Source: Polyangiaceae bacterium (GTDB taxonomy: Bacteria; Myxococcota_A; Polyangia; Polyangiales; Polyangiaceae). From it: a DNA stretch of 16,977 bases. The notes under the pieces were generated by a model, which made no database searches, had not been told where the DNA came from, and saw only the letters and a program-made list of their open reading frames with translations. The translations under genes and the position numbers were made by a program. The stretch spans positions 1 through 16,977 of the forward strand of contig JAICXU010000006.1 in NCBI GenBank assembly GCA_025934595.1, given 5' to 3'. Below, piece by piece: positions 1 to 8,555 of this stretch (positions are counted from its first letter, which is position 1; each line of letters begins with the position of its first letter).

Positions 1-233
1 GGCCACCGCTTTGCGGGTTCGCCGGACTTGTGGATTTCTTCGGGCTTGTCGCCATCCGGAACGAACATGGCGATCGCGCTGTGGATTCCGCGCAGACGAA
101 GCCCCTCGCCAGCGCGAATTAGCCGGAAGTATTTTCGTGTCGAAGCACCGCCCGGCATGGCTACGACTTCGATGTCGTCGCCGACGAGCGGACGCGCAAG
201 GTCGGTCGCGCGGGTCATGTCGACGTCGGTCAT
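1..233 (-). CDS. APH-family phosphotransferase, N-terminal part (cut by window edge)
   Basis: Reading leftward from ATG at 233, a frame stays open to the window edge and gives 77 residues. The segment PGGASTRKYFRL (residues 27-38) matches the N-lobe glycine-rich nucleotide loop of the aminoglycoside-phosphotransferase-like family (COG3178, which includes the sugar kinase AmgK). The following AIAMFVPDGDKPEE stretch fits the second strand and hinge region of that family. The catalytic loop and metal-binding motif lie outside the window, so substrate cannot be judged. A second in-frame ATG at 218 is possible; neither start has a strong ribosome-binding site. The gene is divergent from rsmG with 38 bases between starts. 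The assignment rests on motif recall from a partial protein. Confidence 0.7.
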   Translation of the reverse strand, partial: MTDVDMTRATDLARPLVGDDIEVVAMPGGASTRKYFRLIRAGEGLRLRGIHSAIAMFVPDGDKPEEIHKSGEPAKRW

Positions 234-271
234 CGGCCGGTGTGTTATCACAAGGCGTTCGCGCTCCTCTC
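234..271. promoter_or_regulatory. Short divergent intergenic region between phosphotransferase and rsmG
   Basis: These 38 bases must carry any promoter for two divergent genes unless promoters sit inside the coding regions. The only AT-richer patch is TGTGTTATCACA at 241-252, which has TGTG/CACA inverted ends; read leftward, GATAAC could serve as a -10 hexamer. No convincing -35 element is visible on either strand. This is a weak call. Confidence 0.2.
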
Positions 272-889
272 ATGGAATCCGCAAAAATCACGGCCTTTGC
301 GTCGCATTTCGATCTCGCGCTCACCGATGAGCACGCGCAGAAAATTGCGACGTGGCTCACCCTCCTCGCGACGTGGAACAAGAAGCTCGATCTCACCGCC
401 GCGAAAACGGAAACCGATTTGCTCGACGTGATGCTCGCGGACGCGTTCGTGCTCGCGAAGCACGTTCGCGAGGGTGCGCACGCGGTCGACGTCGGGAGCG
501 GAGCCGGCGCGCCGGGTTTGCCGCTCGCGTTCGCGCGGCCGGACTTGAAGATGACGCTCGTCGAGCCGCTCACGAAGCGCGTGTCCTTTTTGCGCACGGT
601 GCTCGGCGAGACGAAGCGCGCGGACATCGAGGTGAAGCGCACCCGCTCGAGCGAGCTATCGCGCGAGGCATGGGACGTGGCGATTTCGCGCGCGACCTTG
701 GCGCCGGAAAAATGGCTCGCGGAAGCCGCGACGCTCGTCGGAGAAAACGGCGAAGCGTTCGTGCTCCTCGCGAAAGAGGAAGCGCCGATCGAGCCAAATT
801 TACGGCAAATTGAGCAGATTTCCTACGTGTGGCCGGGAAACGGTCACGCGCGAACGCTCGTGCGTTACGCAAAGAATCAGACCACCTAA
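272..889 (+). CDS. rsmG: 16S rRNA (guanine-N7) methyltransferase RsmG (GidB)
   Basis: RsmG transfers a methyl group from S-adenosylmethionine to N7 of G527 (E. coli numbering) of 16S rRNA; loss in other bacteria gives low-level streptomycin resistance. The 205-residue protein has the family-typical WNKKLDLTA near residues 35-43, the SAM-binding loop DVGSGAGAPGLPLA at 73-86, and the acidic end of the next strand followed by KRVSFLR at about 97-108. Length matches the usual 200-220 residues. The frame is open further upstream, but homology starts at ATG 272, and the longer reading would run through the divergent phosphotransferase gene. An in-frame GTG at 242 would add ten residues. The gene stands alone rather than in the common gidA-gidB-parA-parB order. 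It ends just before a long inverted repeat. Confidence 0.93.
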   Translation: MESAKITAFASHFDLALTDEHAQKIATWLTLLATWNKKLDLTAAKTETDLLDVMLADAFVLAKHVREGAHAVDVGSGAGAPGLPLAFARPDLKMTLVEPLTKRVSFLRTVLGETKRADIEVKRTRSSELSREAWDVAISRATLAPEKWLAEAATLVGENGEAFVLLAKEEAPIEPNLRQIEQISYVWPGNGHARTLVRYAKNQTT

Positions 890-896
890 GAGATTG

Positions 897-987
897 AACC
901 GCCAAGCCGCAGAGAACGCCAAGGAGAAGATCTGGGTTTTTGCTCCCGATCCCCTAAATCCTCGGCGGCCTTTGCGGCTTGGCGGTT
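897..987. repeat. Imperfect inverted repeat (29-base arms), probable bidirectional terminator or dispersed repeat element
   Basis: The left arm is 897-925 and the right arm 959-987, separated by 33 bases. Reverse-complemented, the right arm agrees with the left at 24 of 29 positions, including a perfect 15-base outer block AACCGCCAAGCCGCA. The element occupies almost the whole 101-base gap between the convergent stops of rsmG (889) and the RND pump gene (991). The right side is followed by a T-rich stretch (tttcttta). A long stem between convergent genes suits a two-way terminator, but GCCAAG-rich inverted repeats of this look also recur as dispersed elements in some GC-rich soil bacteria. 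That recollection could not be verified here. Confidence 0.7.
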
Positions 988-990
988 TCT

Positions 991-4095
<3,105 letters not shown>

Positions 4096-4120
4096 TGGCG
4101 GCTAGCTCATGAAAGCCTGA

Positions 4121-4140
4121 ATCATGACCTGCGGGTCAGT
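4121..4140. promoter_or_regulatory. Predicted second operator for the TetR-type regulator
   Basis: Read leftward this is ACTGACCCGCAGGTCATGAT. It agrees at 17 of 20 positions with the site at 6032-6051 read rightward. The core TGACCYGCRGGTCA is a near-perfect palindrome, as expected for a dimeric TetR-family repressor. It lies between the adaptor stop and the pump start, so it could control an internal promoter for the pump gene alone, although no good -35/-10 pair is visible beside it. Function is inferred from the match and the position. Confidence 0.6.
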
Positions 4141-4146
4141 TACGAG

Positions 4147-5358
4147 TCACTTGCCGGCGGACGCATTCGCGAGCGTGAGCGCGTCGCCGTCTTTCGTTTC
4201 CGAGTCCGGCTCGAGCACGACGACGTCGGTGGGAGCGAGACCCGATCGCACGATCCACGATCCATCGGGATCGATCGAATGCACGACGTGCACGATGTGC
4301 GCGTGACCGCCCGCGTTCACGACGACCTCGTCTTGGGATCCGGGCAGACGCGCGTTGCCCGGAATTTTGAGCGCATCGACGTCTTGTCCCGAATCGATCG
4401 TGGCACGCACGAAGCTCCAGCCGAGGAGCGGATTCGCGGCGTCGTTGTCGACCTCGACCTCGACCGGCGCGCGACGCGTCGCTTGATCGAGCGAAGGCAC
4501 GACGGTGACGACCTTGCCCGTGACGGTCCGTTCGCGCATTTCGATCTTCACCGGCGCGCCCACTTTCACGAGCGACGCGTCGTCTTCGCCCACCGTGATG
4601 CTCAAACGAAAGCGCGAAAGATCTTCGAGGTGGAGGAGCGGCGCTCCCGGCTGCACGACACCACCCGCCGCCGTCGGCGCCTTCGTGATGAGCCCTGCGA
4701 ACGGCGCGACGATCGCGTGATTGCCCGCGCCGGTTTGCGCCATTTTTGCCGCCGCGCGCGCGGCTTCGAGCTGCGCACGTGCGAGGTCGGCCTGGTGCCT
4801 CGATTGCTCCGCTTGTTGCTCGGGGATCGATTTGCTCTGCACGAGCGCGTCGCTTCGTTTCGCATTGTCGTCGGCGAGCGCAGCTTGCGCCTCTGCGGCG
4901 CGCGCCGAAGCCTCCGCTTGGAGAACCTGCGCGGCCGCGCTCGATCCGTCCAAAATCGCGAGCGTTTGCCCTTCGTGGACTTCGTCGCCGATCGACACGA
5001 GCACTTTTTGGAGTCGCCCGCCGAGCTCGAAACCGACATCCGCGTCGCGCCACGGACGGAGCGTTCCCGTGACGTCGATCGTCGGACGATACCGAATCGG
5101 CGCGGGTGAAATCGTGCCGAGAAGCGGCTTCGCTTGTGCGGACGCTTGCGCGGCCACGCGCTGATCGACGAGCGCAGCTTTTTTCGCGAGCGCTTGCTTC
5201 ACGCGTACCCCGATGAGACCCGCGAGCGCGACCGCCAAAATCGTCGCGATGAAAAGCGCGACGCGCGAACCGCGAGTTGCGGCGGCCGCGCGTGCGCTCG
5301 AAGGCGCTCGCTCGGGAAGAGACGATGAAGCGACGTCGGTGGGTCCGTACGAATCCAT
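4147..5358 (-). CDS. RND efflux periplasmic adaptor (membrane fusion protein, HlyD/AcrA-like)
   Basis: The 403-residue adaptor would link the inner-membrane pump to an outer-membrane channel. An uncleaved N-terminal membrane helix lies at about residues 33-51 (VALFIATILAVALAGLIG). Next come a beta-barrel strand and the first half of the lipoyl motif (GRLQKVLVSIGDEVHEGQTLAILD, about 114-137), an Ala/Gln/Glu-rich alpha-helical hairpin (about 140-210), the second lipoyl half (IVAPFAGLITKAPTAAGGVVQPGAPL, about 216-241), and then the beta-barrel and membrane-proximal domains. The start at 5358 is supported by AAAGGA eight bases upstream. It overlaps the tetR stop by one base (TGATG), indicating translational coupling. 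A longer in-frame reading to 5607 would run through tetR and is not credible. Confidence 0.93.
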   Translation of the reverse strand: MDSYGPTDVASSSLPERAPSSARAAAATRGSRVALFIATILAVALAGLIGVRVKQALAKKAALVDQRVAAQASAQAKPLLGTISPAPIRYRPTIDVTGTLRPWRDADVGFELGGRLQKVLVSIGDEVHEGQTLAILDGSSAAAQVLQAEASARAAEAQAALADDNAKRSDALVQSKSIPEQQAEQSRHQADLARAQLEAARAAAKMAQTGAGNHAIVAPFAGLITKAPTAAGGVVQPGAPLLHLEDLSRFRLSITVGEDDASLVKVGAPVKIEMRERTVTGKVVTVVPSLDQATRRAPVEVEVDNDAANPLLGWSFVRATIDSGQDVDALKIPGNARLPGSQDEVVVNAGGHAHIVHVVHSIDPDGSWIVRSGLAPTDVVVLEPDSETKDGDALTLANASAGK

Positions 5359-6014
5359 CAGCCGATTCCTTTCGAGACACGCAAACGATTCTGAAATCGC
5401 GCGATGGCGTGCGACAGCGTGGGCGTTCCGAGACCGTCGACGAAAACCGACAGCGCTTGCCGAAGCCACTCGTCGATGGGCGGACGTTTCGGCGCCGAAA
5501 TCATTTTTCCGGCGAGCTCGTGGTAGGCGCCGGAGAGGAGCGCGGCGGCGACGTCGCTGCTCACGTCGTCGCGAAAGAGCCCCTTCTTCTTCCAGAGCTC
5601 GATCCACATGCGACAGTTGCTCGTCATCTCGTCGCGGAACGCGCGCATCAAGTAGACGTGCTCACCCTCGCAGGCCTGCAAAATCGCCAAAATCGCGCGG
5701 TTTTGCCAAAGGAACTCGTACACCTCGACATCGCGCGCGTGACAAAACTGCACGACCTCGGCCGGGTCTCCCGGAAGATTTTCCACCTCGTCGGGCGACA
5801 GCATGCACGCGCGGCATCGCGCGAGGAACGACTCGACGACTTGGCGGAAGATCGCTTCCTTGCTCTCGAAGTGGAGATAAAACGCGCCCTTCGACAGGCC
5901 CGCGCGCTTCGTGATCTCTTCGATGCGCGCCGCCGTGAGCCCCTTTTGCGCGAACACGGCCTCGGCCGATCGCAACAGCTCGATTTTTGCCCTCGGATCC
6001 GCCGTTCGCGCCAT
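5358..6014 (-). CDS. TetR-family transcriptional repressor of the efflux operon
   Basis: The 218-residue protein has a TetR N-terminal DNA-binding domain. ARIEEITKRAGLSKGAFYLHFESKEAIF (about residues 29-56) contains the helix-turn-helix with the hallmark GLSKGAFYLHFESKE. The C-terminal two-thirds is the variable ligand-binding and dimerisation domain. That domain has five cysteines (C67, C70, C91, C115, C134), including a CxxC pair, which could hint at thiol or metal sensing but proves nothing. It is the first gene of the operon and overlaps the adaptor start by one base. A promoter with a palindromic site over its -10 lies directly upstream, which implies autorepression. The inducer is unknown. 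ATG 6014 is the only start that keeps the full domain. Confidence 0.94.
   Translation of the reverse strand: MARTADPRAKIELLRSAEAVFAQKGLTAARIEEITKRAGLSKGAFYLHFESKEAIFRQVVESFLARCRACMLSPDEVENLPGDPAEVVQFCHARDVEVYEFLWQNRAILAILQACEGEHVYLMRAFRDEMTSNCRMWIELWKKKGLFRDDVSSDVAAALLSGAYHELAGKMISAPKRPPIDEWLRQALSVFVDGLGTPTLSHAIARFQNRLRVSKGIG
5367..5372 (-). promoter_or_regulatory. Ribosome-binding site deciding the adaptor start
   Basis: Read leftward, AAAGGA ends eight bases before ATG at 5358. It lies inside the last codons of tetR. It sets the adaptor start well downstream of the first in-frame codon of the open frame. Confidence 0.65.
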
Positions 6015-6031
6015 ACGTGAGCCCGCCCTTT

Positions 6032-6051
6032 ACTGACTCGCGGGTCATAAT
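6032..6051. promoter_or_regulatory. Predicted TetR operator overlapping the tetR promoter
   Basis: ACTGACTCGCGGGTCATAAT contains the imperfect palindrome TGACTCGCGGGTCA (6034-6047; 12 of 14 positions symmetric). It overlaps the -10 hexamer of the leftward promoter, where bound repressor would block RNA polymerase. A 17-of-20 match lies at 4121-4140. The palindrome, its placement and the second copy together make this the likely autoregulatory site; binding itself is inference. Confidence 0.68.
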
Positions 6052-6074
6052 AGGACCAATCGGTAGGCTTTCAA
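6047..6074 (-). promoter_or_regulatory. Sigma70-like promoter of the tetR-adaptor-pump operon
   Basis: Read leftward, TTGAAA (-35, 6074-6069) is separated by 16 bases from TATTAT (-10, 6052-6047). Each hexamer is close to consensus, which is striking against the GC-rich background. Transcription would begin near 6040, inside the predicted operator and about 25 bases before the tetR start codon. Confidence 0.68.
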
Positions 6075-6111
6075 GCGCCGGGACTGATTTCTACGTTTCT
6101 TCACACGCGCT

Positions 6112-6798
6112 TCACTGCGCGTACACCGATACGTCGTCCACGAGAATGCAGCCGTTGGGCTCGTAGTTGTGAATTTGAAGCGTCATCTGCCCCGACGCCT
6201 CGACGACGAAGGTCTCGCTCGACACCGCCCACGTCGGCCCTGGCGTGATGATTTGCGCCTGGAAATAATCGCTGCCCCCGTCGGGCAAAGACGAGAACAC
6301 TTGGAGGCCCGCGGAGCCGATGTCCGCGTCGTGATCGTCATGCAGCCACACTTCCCCGTAATACGATCCGGGAGCCACGTTCGCGGGTGCGATCGGCGAG
6401 ATCGCGAAGCTGTCGTTGCCGTTGTTCGTCGTGCACACCTCGCAGGAGTAGCTGCCGGAGTGCGCGATCGATGATCTTTGTATCGTACAACCGTAGTTGG
6501 GAGCCCACCCGATGCCGCAGCCGCCGGCGCCTTCCTCGAAGCTGCCGTTCACGAACAAGCTCGATGTTCCGCTCTCGTCGCTCGTCGATCCGTCGGAGAT
6601 CGCACCGTCGGTCGCGCCGTCGCCGAGGACGCGGCCGTCGGCCAAGACTTGCGCGTCGCCCGCGGTCGCGTCGCCCGATTCTCCGCCATCGGAGGATCCG
6701 TCCTGAAGCCCGTCGAGGCTCGTGAAGATCGAGCACCCGCCGAGCATGATCGCCAAGAGCGGAAGGAAGCGTCGCCGCACTCCGCAAGCATAGCGCAC
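6112..6798 (-). CDS. Lipoprotein with acidic Ser/Gly/Asp linker and a CBM-like C-terminal beta-sandwich
   Basis: The 228-residue predicted protein has Arg residues, a hydrophobic core and the lipobox LGGC with C22 as the lipidated residue. An Asp/Gly/Ser/Ala-rich linker follows (about 32-78). The C-terminal part starts with LFVNGSFEEG, contains GWAPNYGC, and ends in CILVDDVSVY. That pattern resembles carbohydrate-binding-module or galactose-binding-like jelly-roll domains (NGSFE... at the start, DDVSV at the end). Seven cysteines follow residue 90, so disulfides are plausible. No catalytic domain is seen. The start is GTG at 6798, with GAGG ten bases upstream overlapping the preceding stop; GTG 6780 is an alternative that keeps the signal peptide. 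It lies 12 bases after the SPFH gene, so it is probably co-transcribed. The carbohydrate-binding idea is tentative. Confidence 0.75.
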   Translation of the reverse strand: MRYACGVRRRFLPLLAIMLGGCSIFTSLDGLQDGSSDGGESGDATAGDAQVLADGRVLGDGATDGAISDGSTSDESGTSSLFVNGSFEEGAGGCGIGWAPNYGCTIQRSSIAHSGSYSCEVCTTNNGNDSFAISPIAPANVAPGSYYGEVWLHDDHDADIGSAGLQVFSSLPDGGSDYFQAQIITPGPTWAVSSETFVVEASGQMTLQIHNYEPNGCILVDDVSVYAQ

Positions 6799-6810
6799 CC
6801 GAAACGAACC

Positions 6811-7872
6811 TCACTTGTACTTCGGCGGCTCGACTTTCGGCGGCGCGAGCTGCGGGGCTTGATATCCCGAGGAGTGATACGGGCTCGCCATGCCGCCACC
6901 GCCGTACATCGCGGTCGCGGGCGGAAACAAGAACGCGGGCGCGTGCGACCAATCGCCGAGGTAGATCGTCGTGCCTTCGCCGCCGAGCTTTCCGAGCGCA
7001 TCGTACGCATGCATTTGCACTTCGAGCGGCGTCACGCTTTGCGCCTCCGCCTTTTTCTCGGCCTCGGTCGCTTTCGCGAGCATCTTCCGCGACTCCGAGT
7101 CGGCTTTGGCCTTCGTCACTTCGACCGACGCTTCGGTCTCCGCTTTCACTTTGTCGATCGCCGCTTGCTCTTCGGCGACTTTGCGATCGGCTTCTTTCTG
7201 CCGCTCGAGCTGCTCGGTCTTCATTTTTTCTTCTTCGGCGTTGCGCTCGATCTCGAGCTTCCGCGCGAGCGCGTCACTTTCGAGCTGCGTCTTCTTTTTG
7301 ATGGCCTCCTGCTCGCCCACGAGCCGCGCGCGAATCGTGTCGGCAATTTCGGGTGCATACTGCACGGATTCGAGCGTGACCGCGGAGATCTCGATGTGCT
7401 TGCCTTTGATGCGGCGTCGAAGCTCGTCCTCGATCTCGTCCTCGATCTTCTGATTGTTCTTCTGCAGCTCTTGGTACGAATGCCGGGAAATCACGCCGCG
7501 CGCCGCGCTCCGGAACTCGGGCTGGATGACCTCGTCGTAGTAATTTTCGCCGACCTCGGTGTCGAGCAAGTAGAGCTCGCTCACGATCGGGCGGTAGCGA
7601 ATCGCGACGTGCAGATCGAGCGCGAGGTCCTCTTGCGAGGTCGTTCGCACCTCTTCTTGATGCTTCGAGTAGGTGATGTCGAAATCCTCGAGATGCTTGC
7701 ACACCGCGAACGGCATGCACACGCCGAGGCGGTGATAGCCGGGGCCGAGCGGATCGCGCTGCAGCCCGTCGTGCGGATCATAGAGGAGCGCCATGTGACC
7801 CGAATCCACCGTTTCGCCGTAACAGCCGGCCGAGCAGCTCAAAATCATCGCGAGGCCCACGAGCCTTTTCAT
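6811..7872 (-). CDS. SPFH/band-7 (prohibitin-like) protein with a lipoprotein-type signal peptide
   Basis: The 353-residue protein starts MKRLVGLAMILSCSAGC, a lipoprotein-like signal peptide with C17 as possible lipidation site; position -3 is Ser, so the lipobox is imperfect. An SPFH/band-7 domain follows (about 20-200), recognisable from the HMALLYDP... and EEVRTTSQEDLALDLHVAIRYRP strand pattern and the RGVISRHSYQEL... helices, as in prohibitin-type proteins. Residues about 182-280 form a long charged coiled coil (Lys/Glu/Ala-rich, e.g. KMKTEQLERQKEADRKVAEEQ). The tail is Gly- then Pro-rich. Classical SPFH proteins use a membrane hairpin or helix; lipid anchoring would place this one outside the inner membrane as an oligomeric scaffold. 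The start is fixed by AAAGGA eight bases upstream; the open frame runs further to 8004 without support. It sits between two lipoprotein genes in one probable operon. Confidence 0.85.
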   Translation of the reverse strand: MKRLVGLAMILSCSAGCYGETVDSGHMALLYDPHDGLQRDPLGPGYHRLGVCMPFAVCKHLEDFDITYSKHQEEVRTTSQEDLALDLHVAIRYRPIVSELYLLDTEVGENYYDEVIQPEFRSAARGVISRHSYQELQKNNQKIEDEIEDELRRRIKGKHIEISAVTLESVQYAPEIADTIRARLVGEQEAIKKKTQLESDALARKLEIERNAEEEKMKTEQLERQKEADRKVAEEQAAIDKVKAETEASVEVTKAKADSESRKMLAKATEAEKKAEAQSVTPLEVQMHAYDALGKLGGEGTTIYLGDWSHAPAFLFPPATAMYGGGGMASPYHSSGYQAPQLAPPKVEPPKYK

Positions 7873-7880
7873 GTTCGAAT

Positions 7881-7886
7881 TCCTTT
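7881..7886 (-). promoter_or_regulatory. Ribosome-binding site deciding the SPFH gene start
   Basis: Read leftward, AAAGGA ends eight bases before ATG 7872, in the 20-base gap after the upstream lipoprotein gene. It rejects the longer in-frame reading and exposes a clean signal peptide. Confidence 0.65.
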
Positions 7887-7892
7887 CGTCGT

Positions 7893-8435
7893 TCAGGGCT
7901 GGACGCTTCCGAGCCAGCCGGCGAGATCGCGCCCCATGCGCGACATGCACGAGTAGATGACGGGCGCGCCTTCGTTCTCCGGCACGAGCCCCGCTTGCCG
8001 ACATTCGGCGAGCGATTGCGCGAGGTAATCACGCGTCGTGCGATCGCGCAGCGTGGCGCGCACGTTGATCGTGATGAAGAGGCGACCATCGCGATACGCG
8101 GCCTCGGCGCGCGTGACGTCGATCGCGAGCTGCCATCCACCCGGCCGCTGGCTCTGATGATCGAACGCCCACGGCGCGGCGGCGGTCGAGATCGCGATGG
8201 AGAGCGTCGCCTCGAGCTCGGCATACGAAATCGAGCTGCCGGAAACGGGAAGAGGATCGTCGACGCCGGTGCTGCGCGTGACGACCTCGAGCGGCACTGC
8301 TTTTTGCGGCGTGAGCGTCAGTGGTGCGCCGGCCGCGTGAAGAAGCGGAATCGTCTGCGTCGACGAGCTGCATCCGCTTCCGAGACACACGACCACCGCG
8401 CCGCCTGCGCACGCGCGCAGCGGAAAAAAGCCCAT
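7893..8435 (-). CDS. Lipoprotein of unknown function
   Basis: I do not recognise this family. The 180-residue product begins with a signal peptide (MGFFPLRACAGGAVVVCLGSGC) whose likely lipidated residue is C22. The mature part has alternating hydrophobic and charged segments (GGWQLAIDVTRAEAAYRDG then RLFITINVRATLRDR, about 99-132) that look like paired beta-strands. It ends with a helix-like stretch containing LAECRQAGLV and the hydrophobic WLGSV near the C-terminus. ATG 8435 has GAGGTG eight bases upstream. The stop lies 20 bases before the SPFH start, so the two proteins are probably made together. Function could be accessory to the SPFH assembly, but only the context suggests it. Confidence 0.8.
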   Translation of the reverse strand: MGFFPLRACAGGAVVVCLGSGCSSSTQTIPLLHAAGAPLTLTPQKAVPLEVVTRSTGVDDPLPVSGSSISYAELEATLSIAISTAAAPWAFDHQSQRPGGWQLAIDVTRAEAAYRDGRLFITINVRATLRDRTTRDYLAQSLAECRQAGLVPENEGAPVIYSCMSRMGRDLAGWLGSVQP

Positions 8436-8555
8436 TTCGTGAGCACCTCGCAGAGCAAACGTCGCGCCACGTCGAACGCGCGCGAAATCACGAGGTCTGA
8501 TGCATTTGCAACCGAGATGCGGGTGACAGCGCGCCCCGCGATCGCACGCGCCTGA

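Noticed and set aside
11..271. N-terminal extension of rsmG to 292 residues
   Set aside because: The extra 87 residues do not look like RsmG and overlap the divergent phosphotransferase gene, whose leftward frame has clear APH-family motifs.
897..987. CRISPR-like repeat pair
   Set aside because: There are two arms in inverted, not direct, orientation, with no spacer series and no cas genes.
4136..5380. 414-codon leftward frame overlapping the adaptor
   Set aside because: Arg/Ala-rich alternate frame of the adaptor gene with no motif; the adaptor frame has full domain support.
5359..5607. N-terminal extension of the adaptor to 486 residues
   Set aside because: The extension is an out-of-frame reading of tetR, and AAAGGA before ATG 5358 plus the membrane helix fix the start.
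7873..8004. Upstream extension of the SPFH protein
   Set aside because: It is Arg-rich shadow sequence over the preceding lipoprotein gene and would bury the signal peptide; a good ribosome-binding site stands before ATG 7872.
8436..8555. Promoter (TTGCAA ... ATTTCG read leftward) before the 180-residue lipoprotein gene
   Set aside because: The hexamers match consensus poorly (about 4 of 6 or less), and nothing else in these 120 bases stands out, so no feature was called.
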